Shown here in pieces: positions 27,868-37,400 of a stretch of 64,000 nucleotides of DNA (positions are counted from its first letter, which is position 1; every line of letters starts with the position of its first letter). The position numbers were made by a program, and so were the translations under genes. The DNA is from Rhodopseudomonas palustris. GTDB lineage: Bacteria > Pseudomonadota > Alphaproteobacteria > Rhizobiales > Xanthobacteraceae. The notes below the pieces were generated by a model. The model searched no databases. It was not told where the DNA came from and worked only from the letters and a program-made list of their open reading frames with translations. Location: assembly GCF_003031265.1 (NCBI RefSeq), contig NZ_CP019966.1, positions 744,001 through 808,000 on the forward strand, given 5' to 3'.

Positions 27868-29057
27868 GCGAGATCGCGATCGAAGGTGGCCGGACGCTAC
27901 TCGGCGACGAGATTGCCGAGGCCTCGCTGCAGATCGCCGGCGGCGCCATCGCCGCGGTCGGCTCCGCCGCCAGCAACGCGGCAATCCGGATCGACGCGCG
28001 CGGCCTGCTGGTGCTGCCGGGGATCGTCGATCTGCACGGCGATGCCTTCGAGCGGCAAATGATGCCGCGGCCGGGGGTCGACTTTCCGATCGATGTCGCG
28101 CTGATCGACAGCGACCGCCAGGCGATCGCCAATGGCTTGACCACGGTCTTTCACGCCGTCACCTGGTCGTGGGAGCCTGGCCTGCGCAGCGCCGACAACG
28201 CCCGCCGTATGCTGGATGCGATCGATCTCACCAAGCCGCGGCTCTCTGCCGACACCCGCATCCATCTGCGCCACGAGACTTTCAATCTCGATGCGGTCGA
28301 CGAGATCGCGCAGTGGATCGGCGACCGCCGCGTCGATCTGTTCGCCTTCAACGATCACATGGATTCGACGCTGGCGAACCTCGCCAAGCCGCAGAAGCGC
28401 AACCGGATGGTCGAGCGCACCGGCCTGTCCGACGGCGAATTCGACCTGTTGGTCGAGCGCATCGCGGCGCGTGGCGACGAAGTGCCACAGGCGAACCGGC
28501 GCCTCGCCGCCATCGCCCGCGAGGTATCTATGCCGATGCTGTCGCACGACGACGATACCCCGGCGATGCGGCAGGGTTATCGTGATCTCGGCGTCGGCAT
28601 CGCCGAATTCCCCACCACCGAGGAGACCGCGCGCGATGCTGCGCTGCACGGCGACTTCATCGTGTTCGGCTCGCCGAACGTAGTGCGGGGCGGCAGCCAC
28701 ACCGGCTGGACCAAGGCGGCCGACATGATTGCCAAAGGACTGTGCTCGGTGCTGGCCTCCGATTACTACTACCCGGCGCCGTTGCTCGCCGCATTCCGCC
28801 TCGTGCACGACGGCATCCTGCCGCTGGAGCAGGCCTGGAAGCTGATCTCGGAAAACCCCGCCCGCGCCTCAGGTCTCGCCGAGCGCGGCACGATTGCGAG
28901 CGGCCAGCGCGCTGACGTTCTGTTGGTCGACGATCGGGTCGCGCTGCGGCCGCGGATCGTCGCGGTGATCGCCGGCGGCCGGCTGGTGCATGTCGACGAT
29001 CCGGAGCGCTTCGTGATCACGCGCAAACTGCCGTACCCGGCTGGCGTTGCCGCCTGA
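27864..29057 (+). CDS. phnM: PhnM family diphosphatase (copy 2, variant metal motif)
   Basis: The 397-residue amidohydrolase is a second PhnM. It keeps SHDDDTPAMRQG, GSPNVVRGGSHTGW and ASDYYYPAPLLAA, but its first motif is VDLHGDAFERQMMPRPGV instead of the HTDHLE form in the copy at 16632-17810. It overlaps the acetyltransferase by 4 bases and is followed 22 bases later by the DUF1045 gene. It could handle another phosphonate adduct or be a functional duplicate; the sequence alone does not decide. Confidence 0.9.
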   Translation: MSEIAIEGGRTLLGDEIAEASLQIAGGAIAAVGSAASNAAIRIDARGLLVLPGIVDLHGDAFERQMMPRPGVDFPIDVALIDSDRQAIANGLTTVFHAVTWSWEPGLRSADNARRMLDAIDLTKPRLSADTRIHLRHETFNLDAVDEIAQWIGDRRVDLFAFNDHMDSTLANLAKPQKRNRMVERTGLSDGEFDLLVERIAARGDEVPQANRRLAAIAREVSMPMLSHDDDTPAMRQGYRDLGVGIAEFPTTEETARDAALHGDFIVFGSPNVVRGGSHTGWTKAADMIAKGLCSVLASDYYYPAPLLAAFRLVHDGILPLEQAWKLISENPARASGLAERGTIASGQRADVLLVDDRVALRPRIVAVIAGGRLVHVDDPERFVITRKLPYPAGVAA

Positions 29058-29079
29058 TCTGACGCTATCATCACCGGCG

Positions 29080-29784
29080 ATGTCGAATTTTCCACGCTAC
29101 GCGATTTACTATCTGCCGGCCGCGGGCAGCGCTTTGGCGCAGTTCGGGGCGACGATGCTCGGCTACGATGTCGTCACCGGCGAAGACGTGCCGTTCGCTG
29201 CGCCGACCGCGGCGATCGCGGACTGGCGAGACATCACCGCAGACCCGCGCAGCTACGGCTTTCACGCCACCCTGAAGGCGCCATTCGGATTGATCGGCGG
29301 CCGCAGCGAAAGCGACTTGCTGTGGGCCTGTGCGACCTTTGCCGAAACGCCGCGGGCGATTCCGCAGATCGGCCCGGTGATCAGGCCGATCGGTGGGTTC
29401 ATCGCGCTGGTGCCGGAAACGCCCTCCGAGTCGCTGCAGCAACTCGCGGCCGATTGCGTTCGCGACTTCGATGAATTTCGGGCGCCGCTGTCGGCGGAGG
29501 ATCGCGCCCGGCGCAAGCCGGAACGGCTGACGCCCAAGCAGGTCGGCTATCTCGATCGCTGGGGCTACCCCTATGTGATGGACGAGTTCCGGTTTCACAT
29601 GACGCTGACCGGTTCGCTCGATCCGGCTCGCCACGACGAATTGTTGGCGCTGCTGCGGAGACAATTCGCTGCCACCGGCATGGATCGGATTGCAATCGAT
29701 CGGATCGCTGTGCTGCGCCAGGACGCGCGAGGTGCGCGGTTCCAGAGCATCGCGCAATTCGAACTGCGCAGCGCCGACTATTAG
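29080..29784 (+). CDS. DUF1045 2H-phosphoesterase-like protein of the phosphonate operon
   Basis: The 234-residue protein has two HxT motifs, GFHATLKAPF near residue 64 and FHMTLTGSL near 171, the signature of 2H phosphoesterases, which act on cyclic or linear phosphodiesters. DUF1045 proteins occur in C-P lyase operons. No PhnP is present in the window, so this protein could open the 5-phosphoribosyl 1,2-cyclic phosphate left by PhnJ; that is inference. The stop overlaps the end of the convergent hydrolase gene by 4 bases. Confidence 0.87.
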   Translation: MSNFPRYAIYYLPAAGSALAQFGATMLGYDVVTGEDVPFAAPTAAIADWRDITADPRSYGFHATLKAPFGLIGGRSESDLLWACATFAETPRAIPQIGPVIRPIGGFIALVPETPSESLQQLAADCVRDFDEFRAPLSAEDRARRKPERLTPKQVGYLDRWGYPYVMDEFRFHMTLTGSLDPARHDELLALLRRQFAATGMDRIAIDRIAVLRQDARGARFQSIAQFELRSADY

Positions 29785-30761
29785 CCGCTGAGGATCGAAG
29801 CGAGCCAGTCGCTGACCGCCTCGGGCATTGCGATGACCCGGCCGGGCCAGGGACCGGTGGCGAAGCCGACATGTCCGCCTTCATCGGGTTGCCAGAGCGT
29901 CACCATCGTGCCGACGTCGTCCGGTGTCGGCAGCGAGGCGGCCGGCACGAACGGATCGTTGCGCGCGTTCACGACCAAAGCCGGGATCTTGATCTTGTGC
30001 AGATGCGGCTTGGACGAGGCACGGGTCCAGTAGTCATCGACACCCGCAAAGCCGTGCAGCGGTGCCGTGAAGGCGTCGTCGAATTCGCGCAAAGTCGTTG
30101 CCCGTTGCACCCGTTCGCGATCGAACAGTCCCGGATGCTGCTGCCATTTGGCGAGCGCGTTCGGAATCATCGTGCGCAGGAAATGCCGGGTATAGATCAG
30201 GCGGTTGATACCGCTGTCGATCGCGGCGCCAGCGGCCACGAGATCCAGCGGGGCTGAGACCGCCGCCACTGCGCGCGCGATCTCCGCGGCGCCGCTGCCG
30301 GCCTCCTCCGCCCAGCGCAACAGCGCGTTGCCGCCGAGCGAGACGCCAGCGGCAAGCACAGGCGCATCGGCGCGGCCGCGAACTCGCGCCAGCAGCCAGC
30401 CGACTTCCTGGAAGTCGCCGGAGTGGTAGGAGCGCGGCGCCAGATTGAGTTCGCCCGAGCAGCCGCGAAAGTGCGGAATCGACAGCCGCCAGCCGCGCGC
30501 GAGTGCGCCCTGCGCAAATGCGATCGCGTAGCGGCTCGCCGACGATCCTTCGAGGCCGTGAAACAGCACCAGCCACGGCGCATGGTCGGGCCCGGGCAGA
30601 TGATCGATATCGATGAAGTCGCCGTCGGGCGCCCGCCAGCGTTCGCGGACGAGCTTGATGGCTTGCGAGGCCCGTGGCTGCGCGAACAGCGTCGGCCAGA
30701 TGGTTTGCAGATGGCCGCCGGGCAACCACCACGGTGCGCGATAGGATCGCAGATCAGTCAT
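29781..30761 (-). CDS. YheT-family alpha/beta hydrolase
   Basis: The 326-residue protein has the UPF0017/YheT layout: WWLPGGHLQTIWPTLF at the start, LFHGLEGSSAS as oxyanion region, nucleophile elbow GVSLGGN near residue 138, acid in NARNDPFVP and histidine in GGHVGF. The catalytic triad is intact. Family members hydrolyse esters; the natural substrate is unknown. The ATG at 30761 (MTDLRSYRAPWW) fits the family. It is unrelated to the phosphonate genes it meets head-on. Confidence 0.9.
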   Translation of the reverse strand: MTDLRSYRAPWWLPGGHLQTIWPTLFAQPRASQAIKLVRERWRAPDGDFIDIDHLPGPDHAPWLVLFHGLEGSSASRYAIAFAQGALARGWRLSIPHFRGCSGELNLAPRSYHSGDFQEVGWLLARVRGRADAPVLAAGVSLGGNALLRWAEEAGSGAAEIARAVAAVSAPLDLVAAGAAIDSGINRLIYTRHFLRTMIPNALAKWQQHPGLFDRERVQRATTLREFDDAFTAPLHGFAGVDDYWTRASSKPHLHKIKIPALVVNARNDPFVPAASLPTPDDVGTMVTLWQPDEGGHVGFATGPWPGRVIAMPEAVSDWLASILSG

Positions 30762-31007
30762 GTCGAGCAGAATCGAAGGAGGGACAAACACACACAGGTC
30801 GGACGAGTGTGACGCAGCTATCCACTGGGATGGTGGCCACTGCAACCGAGTGCGTCAACATCGCATTAGCTTTGCATTTGCAACTAACGTTTGCGACGGC
30901 CGGATATGTCGCAGTTGTTGTCGGGCCGGCATCGCCCTAAGCTGATCTCCATAACGACAAGCGATCGGAGCCGAAGCAGCCGGGATCGCCCCTTTGAGGA
31001 AAACGCC

Positions 31008-31202
31008 ATGAAGGTCGCCGACCCAGCTCCCTTCCGCAACCTGTCGCCCGACGAGTTGGAATGGCTCGCCGCCGCCGAATGGGCGCAGGCCGAATCTCTC
31101 AGCGATGCGCCGAAGGGCCTCGTGATGCAGTCCGCCACCGAGATGCATGCGCGCGCCAAGCTGAAGCGTATCCTGCTCAGCCAGGTCCCGACCAAGCATT
31201 AG
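31008..31202 (+). CDS. Small hypothetical protein (64 aa)
   Basis: The ATG at 31008 is preceded by GAGGA at 6-10 bases. The product starts MKVADPAPFRNLSPDELEWL and is predicted mostly helical, hydrophilic and without signal peptide. It stands alone, with a 245-base gap upstream and a 490-base gap downstream. I recognise no domain. Confidence 0.65.
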   Translation: MKVADPAPFRNLSPDELEWLAAAEWAQAESLSDAPKGLVMQSATEMHARAKLKRILLSQVPTKH

Positions 31203-31692
31203 GATCGTGTTTTCGATCAGTTTGATCGGGACGGACGTTGTGTGAGGTAATGTCGTCCGCTTTGCGCGCGACAAATATCTAGAACTTTCGTCGACGTTAG
31301 CGCGCCGCGCCCCTCGAATTTGCATTCGTCATTCGAGCGTCCCGTTCATGACGTGAGTTGTGACGCGGGGATCAGCGCCAAAGATTGTTTTCGATTGAAT
31401 CGTTGCGTCGTCATTCCGGTGAATCGATTAGCAATCGAGAAAAGGCCGGTCGCATAAGCCAAATCCGTTGGCGAGGCGCTTGCCGTTCAGCGCAAGACAG
31501 CTCCCAAAATCGCGCCTGTGATCAGGTCGCCGTCCAGTCTTCGCTCGGCCTGACCTGCGCACCAAGCACGGAAACTATTTTAATCGTTGTGTAAAGATCG
31601 CGGTCCTACCACGGGCGTCATCAGCGGACTTCAGAGCGCCGCTGTGGAATGACGATCCAGCGATGCGGGTCGTGAGTGCCGAGGTACATAGA
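31203..31692. other. Intergenic region before the chemoreceptor gene
   Basis: This 490-base stretch has no supported gene on either strand and no repeat of the families seen elsewhere. It is lower in GC than its neighbours in places and presumably holds the chemoreceptor promoter and 5' leader. I see no clear terminator. Confidence 0.5.
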
Positions 31693-33768
31693 ATGAGTAA
31701 CGCCCAGCGCCGCCCCTTTCGTTTCACCATCGGTTTGCGATTCTCGATCGCGCTGGCGGCCAGTGTGGTGACGGCTGTCGCCGCAACCACGATCAGTAAC
31801 ATTGTGTTGTCAGCGCGGATGACCGAGCAGGCAGCTGCACGCGAACTGAATGGTCTGCAGGATTCGCTGGGTCAGCAGATGGCGGCCTCCCAACAGCGCG
31901 CCGCTGCGCTGGCGGCTTCGCTGGCGAGCAACACCGCGATCCAGGATGTCTTCGCGAGCCGCGACCGCGACGGGTTGATCCGCATGCTGCAGCCGAGCTT
32001 CCTGCAGTTACAGGCGACACACGGCGTCGTGCAGATGCAATTCCATACTGCGCCAGCGACGTCGTTCCTGCGGCTGCACAAGCTGGAAAAGTTCGGCGAC
32101 GATCTGTCGGCGATCCGCAAGACTGTCGTGGCCGTCAACGCGAGCGGCAAGCCGGTGAGCGGACTGGAAAATGGTGTGGAGGGACTCGGTATCCGTGGTG
32201 TGGCGCCGGTTTTCAAGGATGGCAAGCCAATCGGCTCGGTTGAAGTCGGAATGACGCTCGGCAGCCGCTTCTTCGATGCTTTCAAGAGCGGCACCGGCGC
32301 TGACGTCGCCTTGTATTTGAAGACTGCCAACGGCTTCCAGCGATATGCCTCAACCTTCGAGACCGACCCGGCGATCGGCGCCGAGCAGATGGCGGCTGCG
32401 CTGCGCGATAAGTCGGCGCAGCAAGCGATGCATATCGGCTCGATGGATCAGACGATCATGCTGGCCCCGGTGCGTGATTATGCCGGCGAAGCCATCGGCG
32501 TCTCGGTGCTCGGCGTCGACCGCAGCGCCTCTGTCAAGGCGATGCAAGAGGCGCGCGAATGGGCGCTGGCCATCGGTCTTGGGGTCCTGGTCCTGACGCT
32601 CGGGGCCGGCGCATTGCTCAGCCGCAGCATCTCGCGGCCGCTGCGTTCGCTTACCGAGGGAATGAACCGGCTCGCCAACGGCGATTTCACCGTGGTGCCG
32701 CCGGGGCTCGGCCGCAGTGATGAGGTCGGCGAAGTTGCCCACGCCGTCGAGATGTTCAAAGAGAAGGCGGTCGAAAAGGCCAAGCATGACGCCGAGGCGC
32801 AGGAAGCCGAGCGCGCCCGGATCGAGGATGCTCAGAAGGCGAAGGTCAACGAAGCGGTCGAGGCGTTCCGGTCTTCGATCGAGGACATGCTGCGTGCCGT
32901 GACCGACAACGCTGCAACGATGCGCAACAACGCGCAGTCGATCGACGACGTCGCCGCCGAAGCCTCGGGGCAGGCGGCGGCCGCCGCCGGTGCATCGCAG
33001 CAGGCTTCCGAAAGCGTGCAGACCGTCGCGGCCGCGGCGGAGGAGCTATCGGCGTCGATCGGCGAGATCGCACGCCAGATCGCCAAGGCGACCGATGTGG
33101 TGCGGACCGCCGACAGCCGGACCGAGCGCTCAGTCAACGAGATTGAGGGGCTGGCGGCGATGAGCGAGCGGATCGGGGCGGTTGTCGGGCTGATCCAGGC
33201 GATCGCGGCGCAGACCAATTTGCTGGCGCTCAATGCCACGATCGAGGCGGCGCGAGCCGGCGAGGCCGGTCGCGGATTTGCGGTGGTCGCCGCTGAAGTG
33301 AAGGCACTGGCGGAGCAGACTTCCAAGGCGACCGCTGATATCTCCAGCGAGGTCACGGCGATCCAGACCTCGACCCGGAGTGCGGTCGAGGCGGTCCGCG
33401 ACGTCGGCAGCGCCATGCGTGAGATCAGCGCGGTGACCGCGACGATCGTGGTGGCGATCGAGCAGCAGGGCAGTGCGACGCGCGAGATCTCCGAAAATGC
33501 TCAAAGTGCGGCGCGCGACAACTCGATGCTGGCCGACAACATTTCAACCGTCAGCGAGGCAGTGGGGCAGGCCAGCCAGTCCGCCGCCAGCGTGCTGCAT
33601 TCGACCGGTGATCTCGCCGAGCAGGCCGGTCGGTTGTCCCATCAGGTCACCGAGTTCTTCCACAGCCTGCGCACCGGCGTGCTCGATCGTCGCAAGACTC
33701 GCGACGCCGGCTATACCGGCCCCGAACGTCGCCGGGCGCGGGACAAGGGGCAGTCGCAGGCCGCGTAA
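31693..33768 (+). CDS. Methyl-accepting chemotaxis protein with periplasmic Cache-type sensor
   Basis: The 691-residue receptor has a first membrane helix (about 12-38), a periplasmic Cache-like double sensor (about 40-290; [23 protein letters not shown] is a recognisable Cache piece), a second helix (about 298-318), a HAMP domain ending near 370 and a signalling coiled coil with the conserved tip [40 protein letters not shown]. The C-terminus [11 protein letters not shown] lacks a CheR pentapeptide. The ATG at 31693 has GAGGT upstream. It is an orphan receptor; the ligand is unknown. Confidence 0.93.
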   Translation: MSNAQRRPFRFTIGLRFSIALAASVVTAVAATTISNIVLSARMTEQAAARELNGLQDSLGQQMAASQQRAAALAASLASNTAIQDVFASRDRDGLIRMLQPSFLQLQATHGVVQMQFHTAPATSFLRLHKLEKFGDDLSAIRKTVVAVNASGKPVSGLENGVEGLGIRGVAPVFKDGKPIGSVEVGMTLGSRFFDAFKSGTGADVALYLKTANGFQRYASTFETDPAIGAEQMAAALRDKSAQQAMHIGSMDQTIMLAPVRDYAGEAIGVSVLGVDRSASVKAMQEAREWALAIGLGVLVLTLGAGALLSRSISRPLRSLTEGMNRLANGDFTVVPPGLGRSDEVGEVAHAVEMFKEKAVEKAKHDAEAQEAERARIEDAQKAKVNEAVEAFRSSIEDMLRAVTDNAATMRNNAQSIDDVAAEASGQAAAAAGASQQASESVQTVAAAAEELSASIGEIARQIAKATDVVRTADSRTERSVNEIEGLAAMSERIGAVVGLIQAIAAQTNLLALNATIEAARAGEAGRGFAVVAAEVKALAEQTSKATADISSEVTAIQTSTRSAVEAVRDVGSAMREISAVTATIVVAIEQQGSATREISENAQSAARDNSMLADNISTVSEAVGQASQSAASVLHSTGDLAEQAGRLSHQVTEFFHSLRTGVLDRRKTRDAGYTGPERRRARDKGQSQAA

Positions 33769-33812
33769 GCCCACGGTTGACCGGCCGGCGCCGGTGCGCT
33801 CACAACGACCCG

Positions 33813-34289
33813 ATGATCAATGTGTCGCTCTCCGCCTGTCCGGCTGGCCCCGGCGCCTATGTGGTGGCGATCGCGATCGCGGCGCCGCTCACGGTCCGGC
33901 TCGGCGGCGGCCTGTCGACGCGGCTTCGGCCTGGGCGTTATCTGTATTGCGGTTCGGCCTACGGTCCGGGCGGACTGCAGGCCCGGCTGGCGCGGCATTT
34001 TCGCAAGGACAAATCGATCCGCTGGCATGTCGATCAATTGACCACGGCCGGCGAGGTCAAAGGCGCCTGGACAGTCGCGCTCGGCAATGAATGCGAACTG
34101 GTGGAACGGCTGGGATTTCTTCCGGTACCGATCGACGGATTCGGCGCGACCGACTGCACGCACTGCCGCAGTCATCTGCTGCGCTGGCCGTCGCGCGTAC
34201 CTGCCCGCACCATTCGCGCAGCCCTCGCCGCGAGCGGCGAGCCGCCGGTGTGGCTGCGGGTAAGCGCTACGCCCCGGTCTCGCGCCTGA
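33813..34289 (+). CDS. DUF123/GIY-YIG-like small protein
   Basis: The 158-residue protein has GPGAYVVAIAIAAPLTVRLGG, PGRYLYCGSAYGPGGLQARLARHF and WHVDQLT, the core of DUF123, a GIY-YIG-related domain sometimes attached to endonuclease III in archaea. A histidine-cysteine segment (TDCTHCRSHLLRW) could bind metal. DNA-related nuclease activity is plausible but unproven. The ATG at 33813 is chosen over an upstream start at 33777. It runs toward cutA on the opposite strand, overlapping by 23 bases. Confidence 0.8.
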   Translation: MINVSLSACPAGPGAYVVAIAIAAPLTVRLGGGLSTRLRPGRYLYCGSAYGPGGLQARLARHFRKDKSIRWHVDQLTTAGEVKGAWTVALGNECELVERLGFLPVPIDGFGATDCTHCRSHLLRWPSRVPARTIRAALAASGEPPVWLRVSATPRSRA

Positions 34290-34590
34290 TCCAGCCGAGA
34301 TATTTCTCCGCGCCGGCGGTGACCGGGAGCTGGATGATCTCCGGGGTGTCGTAGGAGTGCAGCGAGGTGATCAGGTCGCGCAAGGCGGCGAACTTCGTCG
34401 GCAGTGTCTTGAACAGCAGCAGTTGCTCGGCGTCGCTGGTGATCTTGCCGTCCCACCAATAATGGCTGGTGATGGCCTGGATTTGGACGCAGGCGGCGAG
34501 CCGGGCTTCGAGTGTTGCGACTGCCAAGCGTTCCGCTTCCTCCTTGTTCGGCGCCGTCACCATCACCACACAGGCATCGCCCTGATCCAT
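34267..34590 (-). CDS. cutA: CutA divalent-cation tolerance protein
   Basis: The 107-residue protein matches CutA: VMVTAPNKEEAERLAVATLEARLAACVQI, SHYWWDGKI and LFKTLPTKFAALRDLITSLHSYDTPEIIQLPV. CutA forms very stable trimers and has been linked to copper tolerance in E. coli, though its role is unclear. The ATG at 34590 (MDQGDACVV) is the only family-like start; the long open frame to 35322 is a shadow. Confidence 0.93.
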   Translation of the reverse strand: MDQGDACVVMVTAPNKEEAERLAVATLEARLAACVQIQAITSHYWWDGKITSDAEQLLLFKTLPTKFAALRDLITSLHSYDTPEIIQLPVTAGAEKYLGWIRRETGA

Positions 34591-34689
34591 CGCGTTGCTC
34601 CTTGGCTTCGATTTGATCCGACGCGTTGCGGGCCGCGCCGGTTGTTTGCTAGGCGCAAGTGGTTCCCAGTCAGCTTCGGAAGGTCCGTC

Positions 34690-34905
34690 ATGCCGATATA
34701 CGGCTTCGTCTGCAACAAATGCGGTCACCAGTTCGAGACGCTGCTGTTCTCCGGTGAATCCGCAGTCTGCCCGTCCTGCGAGAGCACCAGCCTCGAGCAG
34801 CAATTGTCGCTGATCGCCAAGCCCGCCAAGGGCGGGCCGGAGGCTCCGATGTGCGACGGTAAGGGTGGCTGCGGCGGCTGCTGCATGCCGGACGTCTGCG
34901 CTTAG
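34690..34905 (+). CDS. FmdB-family zinc ribbon protein
   Basis: The 71-residue protein begins MPIYGFVCNKCGHQFETLL and has a second pair, CPSC, giving the classic CxxC...CxxC zinc ribbon (residues 8-33). A Gly/Cys-rich tail (CDGKGGCGGCCMPDVCA) ends the protein and may bind a second metal. FmdB-type proteins are widespread and mostly of unknown role. It stands alone between cutA and the next gene. Confidence 0.88.
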   Translation: MPIYGFVCNKCGHQFETLLFSGESAVCPSCESTSLEQQLSLIAKPAKGGPEAPMCDGKGGCGGCCMPDVCA

Positions 34906-35011
34906 CCGGCCCGCGGCTCTCCACTCGGGACGCCGTGTCTGCCCGAAAGGAACGATCCCGCGCTTCAGGTCGTTTGCACGCCGACGAGCAACCCTCCGAG
35001 GCATGCCAGAC

Positions 35012-35512
35012 ATGACGCACATCACCCGTACCTTCGACAGCGCCACACAGGCCAAGGCCGCAGTCGCCGAACTCAAGCAGCGCGGCTTCAACCAGGTCGA
35101 ACTGGTCGAGGTGCCCGATCGCCGCGGTCCGAGCGGCGGCGGGGCCGTGGTTCGGGTCGAGCCGCCGTTCGGGTCGGCGCTCGTGGCCAGCGGCATTCTC
35201 GGACGGCACGGCGGCAAAGAGGCAGGTGCGACGAGCACCGCTGGCTCTGCGGCGCCGGCCCTCGTGCAGCCAGCGAAGACTGAAGCCCAGCCGGCCCCCG
35301 ATCCTGCGGCGCAGGCGGTCAAGTCGGCGCCAGCGGCATCACCGGCGCGGCCGGCCCCGCCTCAGGCGCGGCGCGAGGAGCTCCGCAGCGGTCCGCGGAC
35401 AGTGTCGGAATGGCTCGGGATTCCGCTGCTGATCAATTCCAACACCTTCTTCTCCGGTTTTCCGCTGCTGCTGAGGGCGTCCCGCAAGGTGCCGGCTGCC
35501 AAGCCGGAATAA
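35012..35512 (+). CDS. Hypothetical protein with Ala/Pro-rich linker
   Basis: The 166-residue protein starts MTHITRTFDSATQAKAAVAELKQRGF, which resembles the N-terminal alpha/beta part of YflT/DUF1269-like stress proteins, then has a low-complexity Ala/Pro/Gln linker (about 70-115) and a conserved-looking C-terminus (RTVSEWLGIPLLINSNTFFSGFPLLL). The ATG at 35012 has GAGG about 11 bases upstream; 35003 is an alternative. No function is assigned. Confidence 0.65.
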   Translation: MTHITRTFDSATQAKAAVAELKQRGFNQVELVEVPDRRGPSGGGAVVRVEPPFGSALVASGILGRHGGKEAGATSTAGSAAPALVQPAKTEAQPAPDPAAQAVKSAPAASPARPAPPQARREELRSGPRTVSEWLGIPLLINSNTFFSGFPLLLRASRKVPAAKPE

Positions 35513-35682
35513 TCGGCGGATTTGTCGCCGGCCTCGAGCCGTGCCTGAGCTTCCGTCGCCCGTTTCGGCTTGCTAGCATCGCGTCGCCTCGCCGCCCGGC
35601 GGGGACCACGACATCAGCGACCCGATGACGTGCGCTGCGCGCCAGTCGGCGTGCGCGTCCGCATGCGGCAGGAGTGCAGGCC

Positions 35683-36171
35683 ATGAAGCTCACCAGTCCC
35701 GACATCGCCGAAGGCGCAACGATCGCCCACGAGCAATTGTTCAACAGCTTCGGCTGCACCGGCGCCAACGTCTCGCCGGCGCTGAGCTGGAGCGATGCGC
35801 CCGCCGGCACCAAGAGCTTCGCGGTGACGATGTACGATCCCGATGCGCCGACCGGCAGCGGCTGGTGGCATTGGGTGGTGTTCAACATTCCGGCCACGAC
35901 GACGTCGCTGCCGAAGGGCGCGGGCGATATCGCGAAGGGTTTGATGCCCGAAGGCACGATCCAGGGCCTGACGGATTTCGGCGTGCCCGGTTACGGCGGC
36001 CCGTGCCCGCCGCCGGGCGACAAGCCGCACCGCTATCAGATCACGGTATTCGCGGTCGACGTCGAAAAGCTGCCGAACGCCGGCGCCACGGCGATGCCGG
36101 CGCTGGTCGGCTTCGACCTCAACTTCCACACCCTGGCGAAGACGACGATCACCGGACTGTTCGGGCGTTAA
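35683..36171 (+). CDS. YbhB/YbcL family PEBP-like (Raf kinase inhibitor-like) protein
   Basis: The 162-residue protein has the PEBP hallmarks: MKLTSPDIAEGATI at the start, the ligand-pocket segment VTMYDPDAPTGSGWWHWVVFNIPA and FGVPGYGGPCPPPGDKPHRYQITVFAVD. It has no signal peptide, so it is probably cytoplasmic. Bacterial members bind small anions or phospholipid headgroups in related folds, but their role is unknown. GGAGTGCAGG upstream supports the ATG at 35683. Confidence 0.9.
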   Translation: MKLTSPDIAEGATIAHEQLFNSFGCTGANVSPALSWSDAPAGTKSFAVTMYDPDAPTGSGWWHWVVFNIPATTTSLPKGAGDIAKGLMPEGTIQGLTDFGVPGYGGPCPPPGDKPHRYQITVFAVDVEKLPNAGATAMPALVGFDLNFHTLAKTTITGLFGR

Positions 36172-36295
36172 GCCCGAGCGGACGCCATCCTGTTCGCTGC
36201 TGATTCCGGATTGCTCCGGTTATCAGCAACGACGGGATTGAAGCGTAAGGGCCAGGACGACCGCGACCGCGCCGGTCGTCTCGAAGGCCCTGTGA

Positions 36296-36553
36296 TCAGT
36301 TGCTGGCTTCTGAGCTTCTGCTTGACGAGCTGCGCGTAATCGCGGCGGCCGGTCCGCTCGAAAGGCAGGGAATCTGGCGCCATGATCCGTCGGGGGCGCG
36401 TTCGTAGGAGCTGCATCCCGACGCCGTCGCTGCGGCCTCGCCGGCGTTGCGCTGATCCTGCTGACCGCGCGCCAGCGCCGGTGCGGCAGAGAGGCTCGAC
36501 GCGACCAGCGCGCCGGCAAACAAAGCGGTCGTCCAAAGGTTGGTAGCTCGCAT
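36296..36553 (-). CDS. Small exported hypothetical protein (85 aa)
   Basis: The ATG at 36553 follows a strong GGAGGACC ribosome site. A signal peptide is clear (MRATNLWTTALFAGALVASSLSAAPALA), with cleavage likely after ALA near residue 28. The mature part is short, Gln/Ser-rich, with two cysteines (GCSSYERAPDGSWRQIPC) that could form a disulfide. No family recognised. Confidence 0.65.
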   Translation of the reverse strand: MRATNLWTTALFAGALVASSLSAAPALARGQQDQRNAGEAAATASGCSSYERAPDGSWRQIPCLSSGPAAAITRSSSSRSSEASN

Positions 36554-36698
36554 GTCCGGTCCTCCGTTATCGGAAACGCGGACGGAGTCCTGACGCGCGA
36601 ATGTGACGATTTCTTGCAAATTGCGGCTCTCGCCGCGATCTTGCCTTAACGATCAACAAACAGCGCGGGCACTCAGTGCGCCCGCGCACCGATGGAAC

Positions 36699-37400
36699 TC
36701 AGCGCGACAGCACAATGCGGCCTGCGGTGGTGCGGTCCTGCCAGTGATGGCGCACCAGTTCCGGGTCGACGTGGTGTTCCACCGGCCAGCCGACGCACAG
36801 ATAGGCGATGAACTTCCAGGTCGGCGGCACGTCGAGCTCGGTGGTGATCGCCTCTGGATCAAGGATCGATACCCAGCCGACTCCGAGGCCGAGCGTCCGC
36901 GCGGCGAGCCAGAATGTCTCGATCATCGCCACAACGGAGTAATCGAGCGCTTCCGGCATGGTCTGGCGCCCGACGCCGAGACCCTGCGCCGTCTCGCGGT
37001 CGCAGAACAGCGCGAACTGCCGCGGCGCGACGTCGATGCCTTCGAGCTTGAGTTTGGCGTACAGCGCCGCACGGTCGCCCTGATACGCGCTCGCCGCCAC
37101 CTCATTGCAGCGCAGGAAGTTGGCGCGGATCCGCGCCCGCGTCTCGGCCGAGTCGATGCTGATCCAGCGCCACGGCTGGCTGTTGCCGACTGAGGGCGCC
37201 AGCTGGGCGAGGTCGAGCAGCTGATCGATCAGCTCGGGCGCGACTGGATCGGTCTTGAAGCGGCGGACGTCGCGGCGCCACGCGATCAGCTCGGCGAACT
37301 TCTCCCGAAACGCTTCGTCGAACACCGGCGGGTTGGCGTTGGCGGCTGCGATCTCGGCCGGATCGGTCATCGCCGCCATCTTGCTCAGCACCGTACTCAC
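36699..37400 (-). CDS. bluB: BluB, 5,6-dimethylbenzimidazole synthase
   Basis: BluB cannibalises its reduced FMN with O2 to make 5,6-dimethylbenzimidazole, the lower ligand of cobalamin. The product of about 230 residues is a nitroreductase-fold protein with WRRDVRRFKTDPV near the start, SVGNSQPWRWISI and MIETFWLAARTLGLGVGWVSIL. A GTG at 37400 overlaps the cobT stop (GTGA), which favours coupling; ATGs at 37379 and 37370 are alternatives. It lies directly behind cobT, whose product uses its ligand. Confidence 0.93.
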   Translation of the reverse strand: MSTVLSKMAAMTDPAEIAAANANPPVFDEAFREKFAELIAWRRDVRRFKTDPVAPELIDQLLDLAQLAPSVGNSQPWRWISIDSAETRARIRANFLRCNEVAASAYQGDRAALYAKLKLEGIDVAPRQFALFCDRETAQGLGVGRQTMPEALDYSVVAMIETFWLAARTLGLGVGWVSILDPEAITTELDVPPTWKFIAYLCVGWPVEHHVDPELVRHHWQDRTTAGRIVLSR

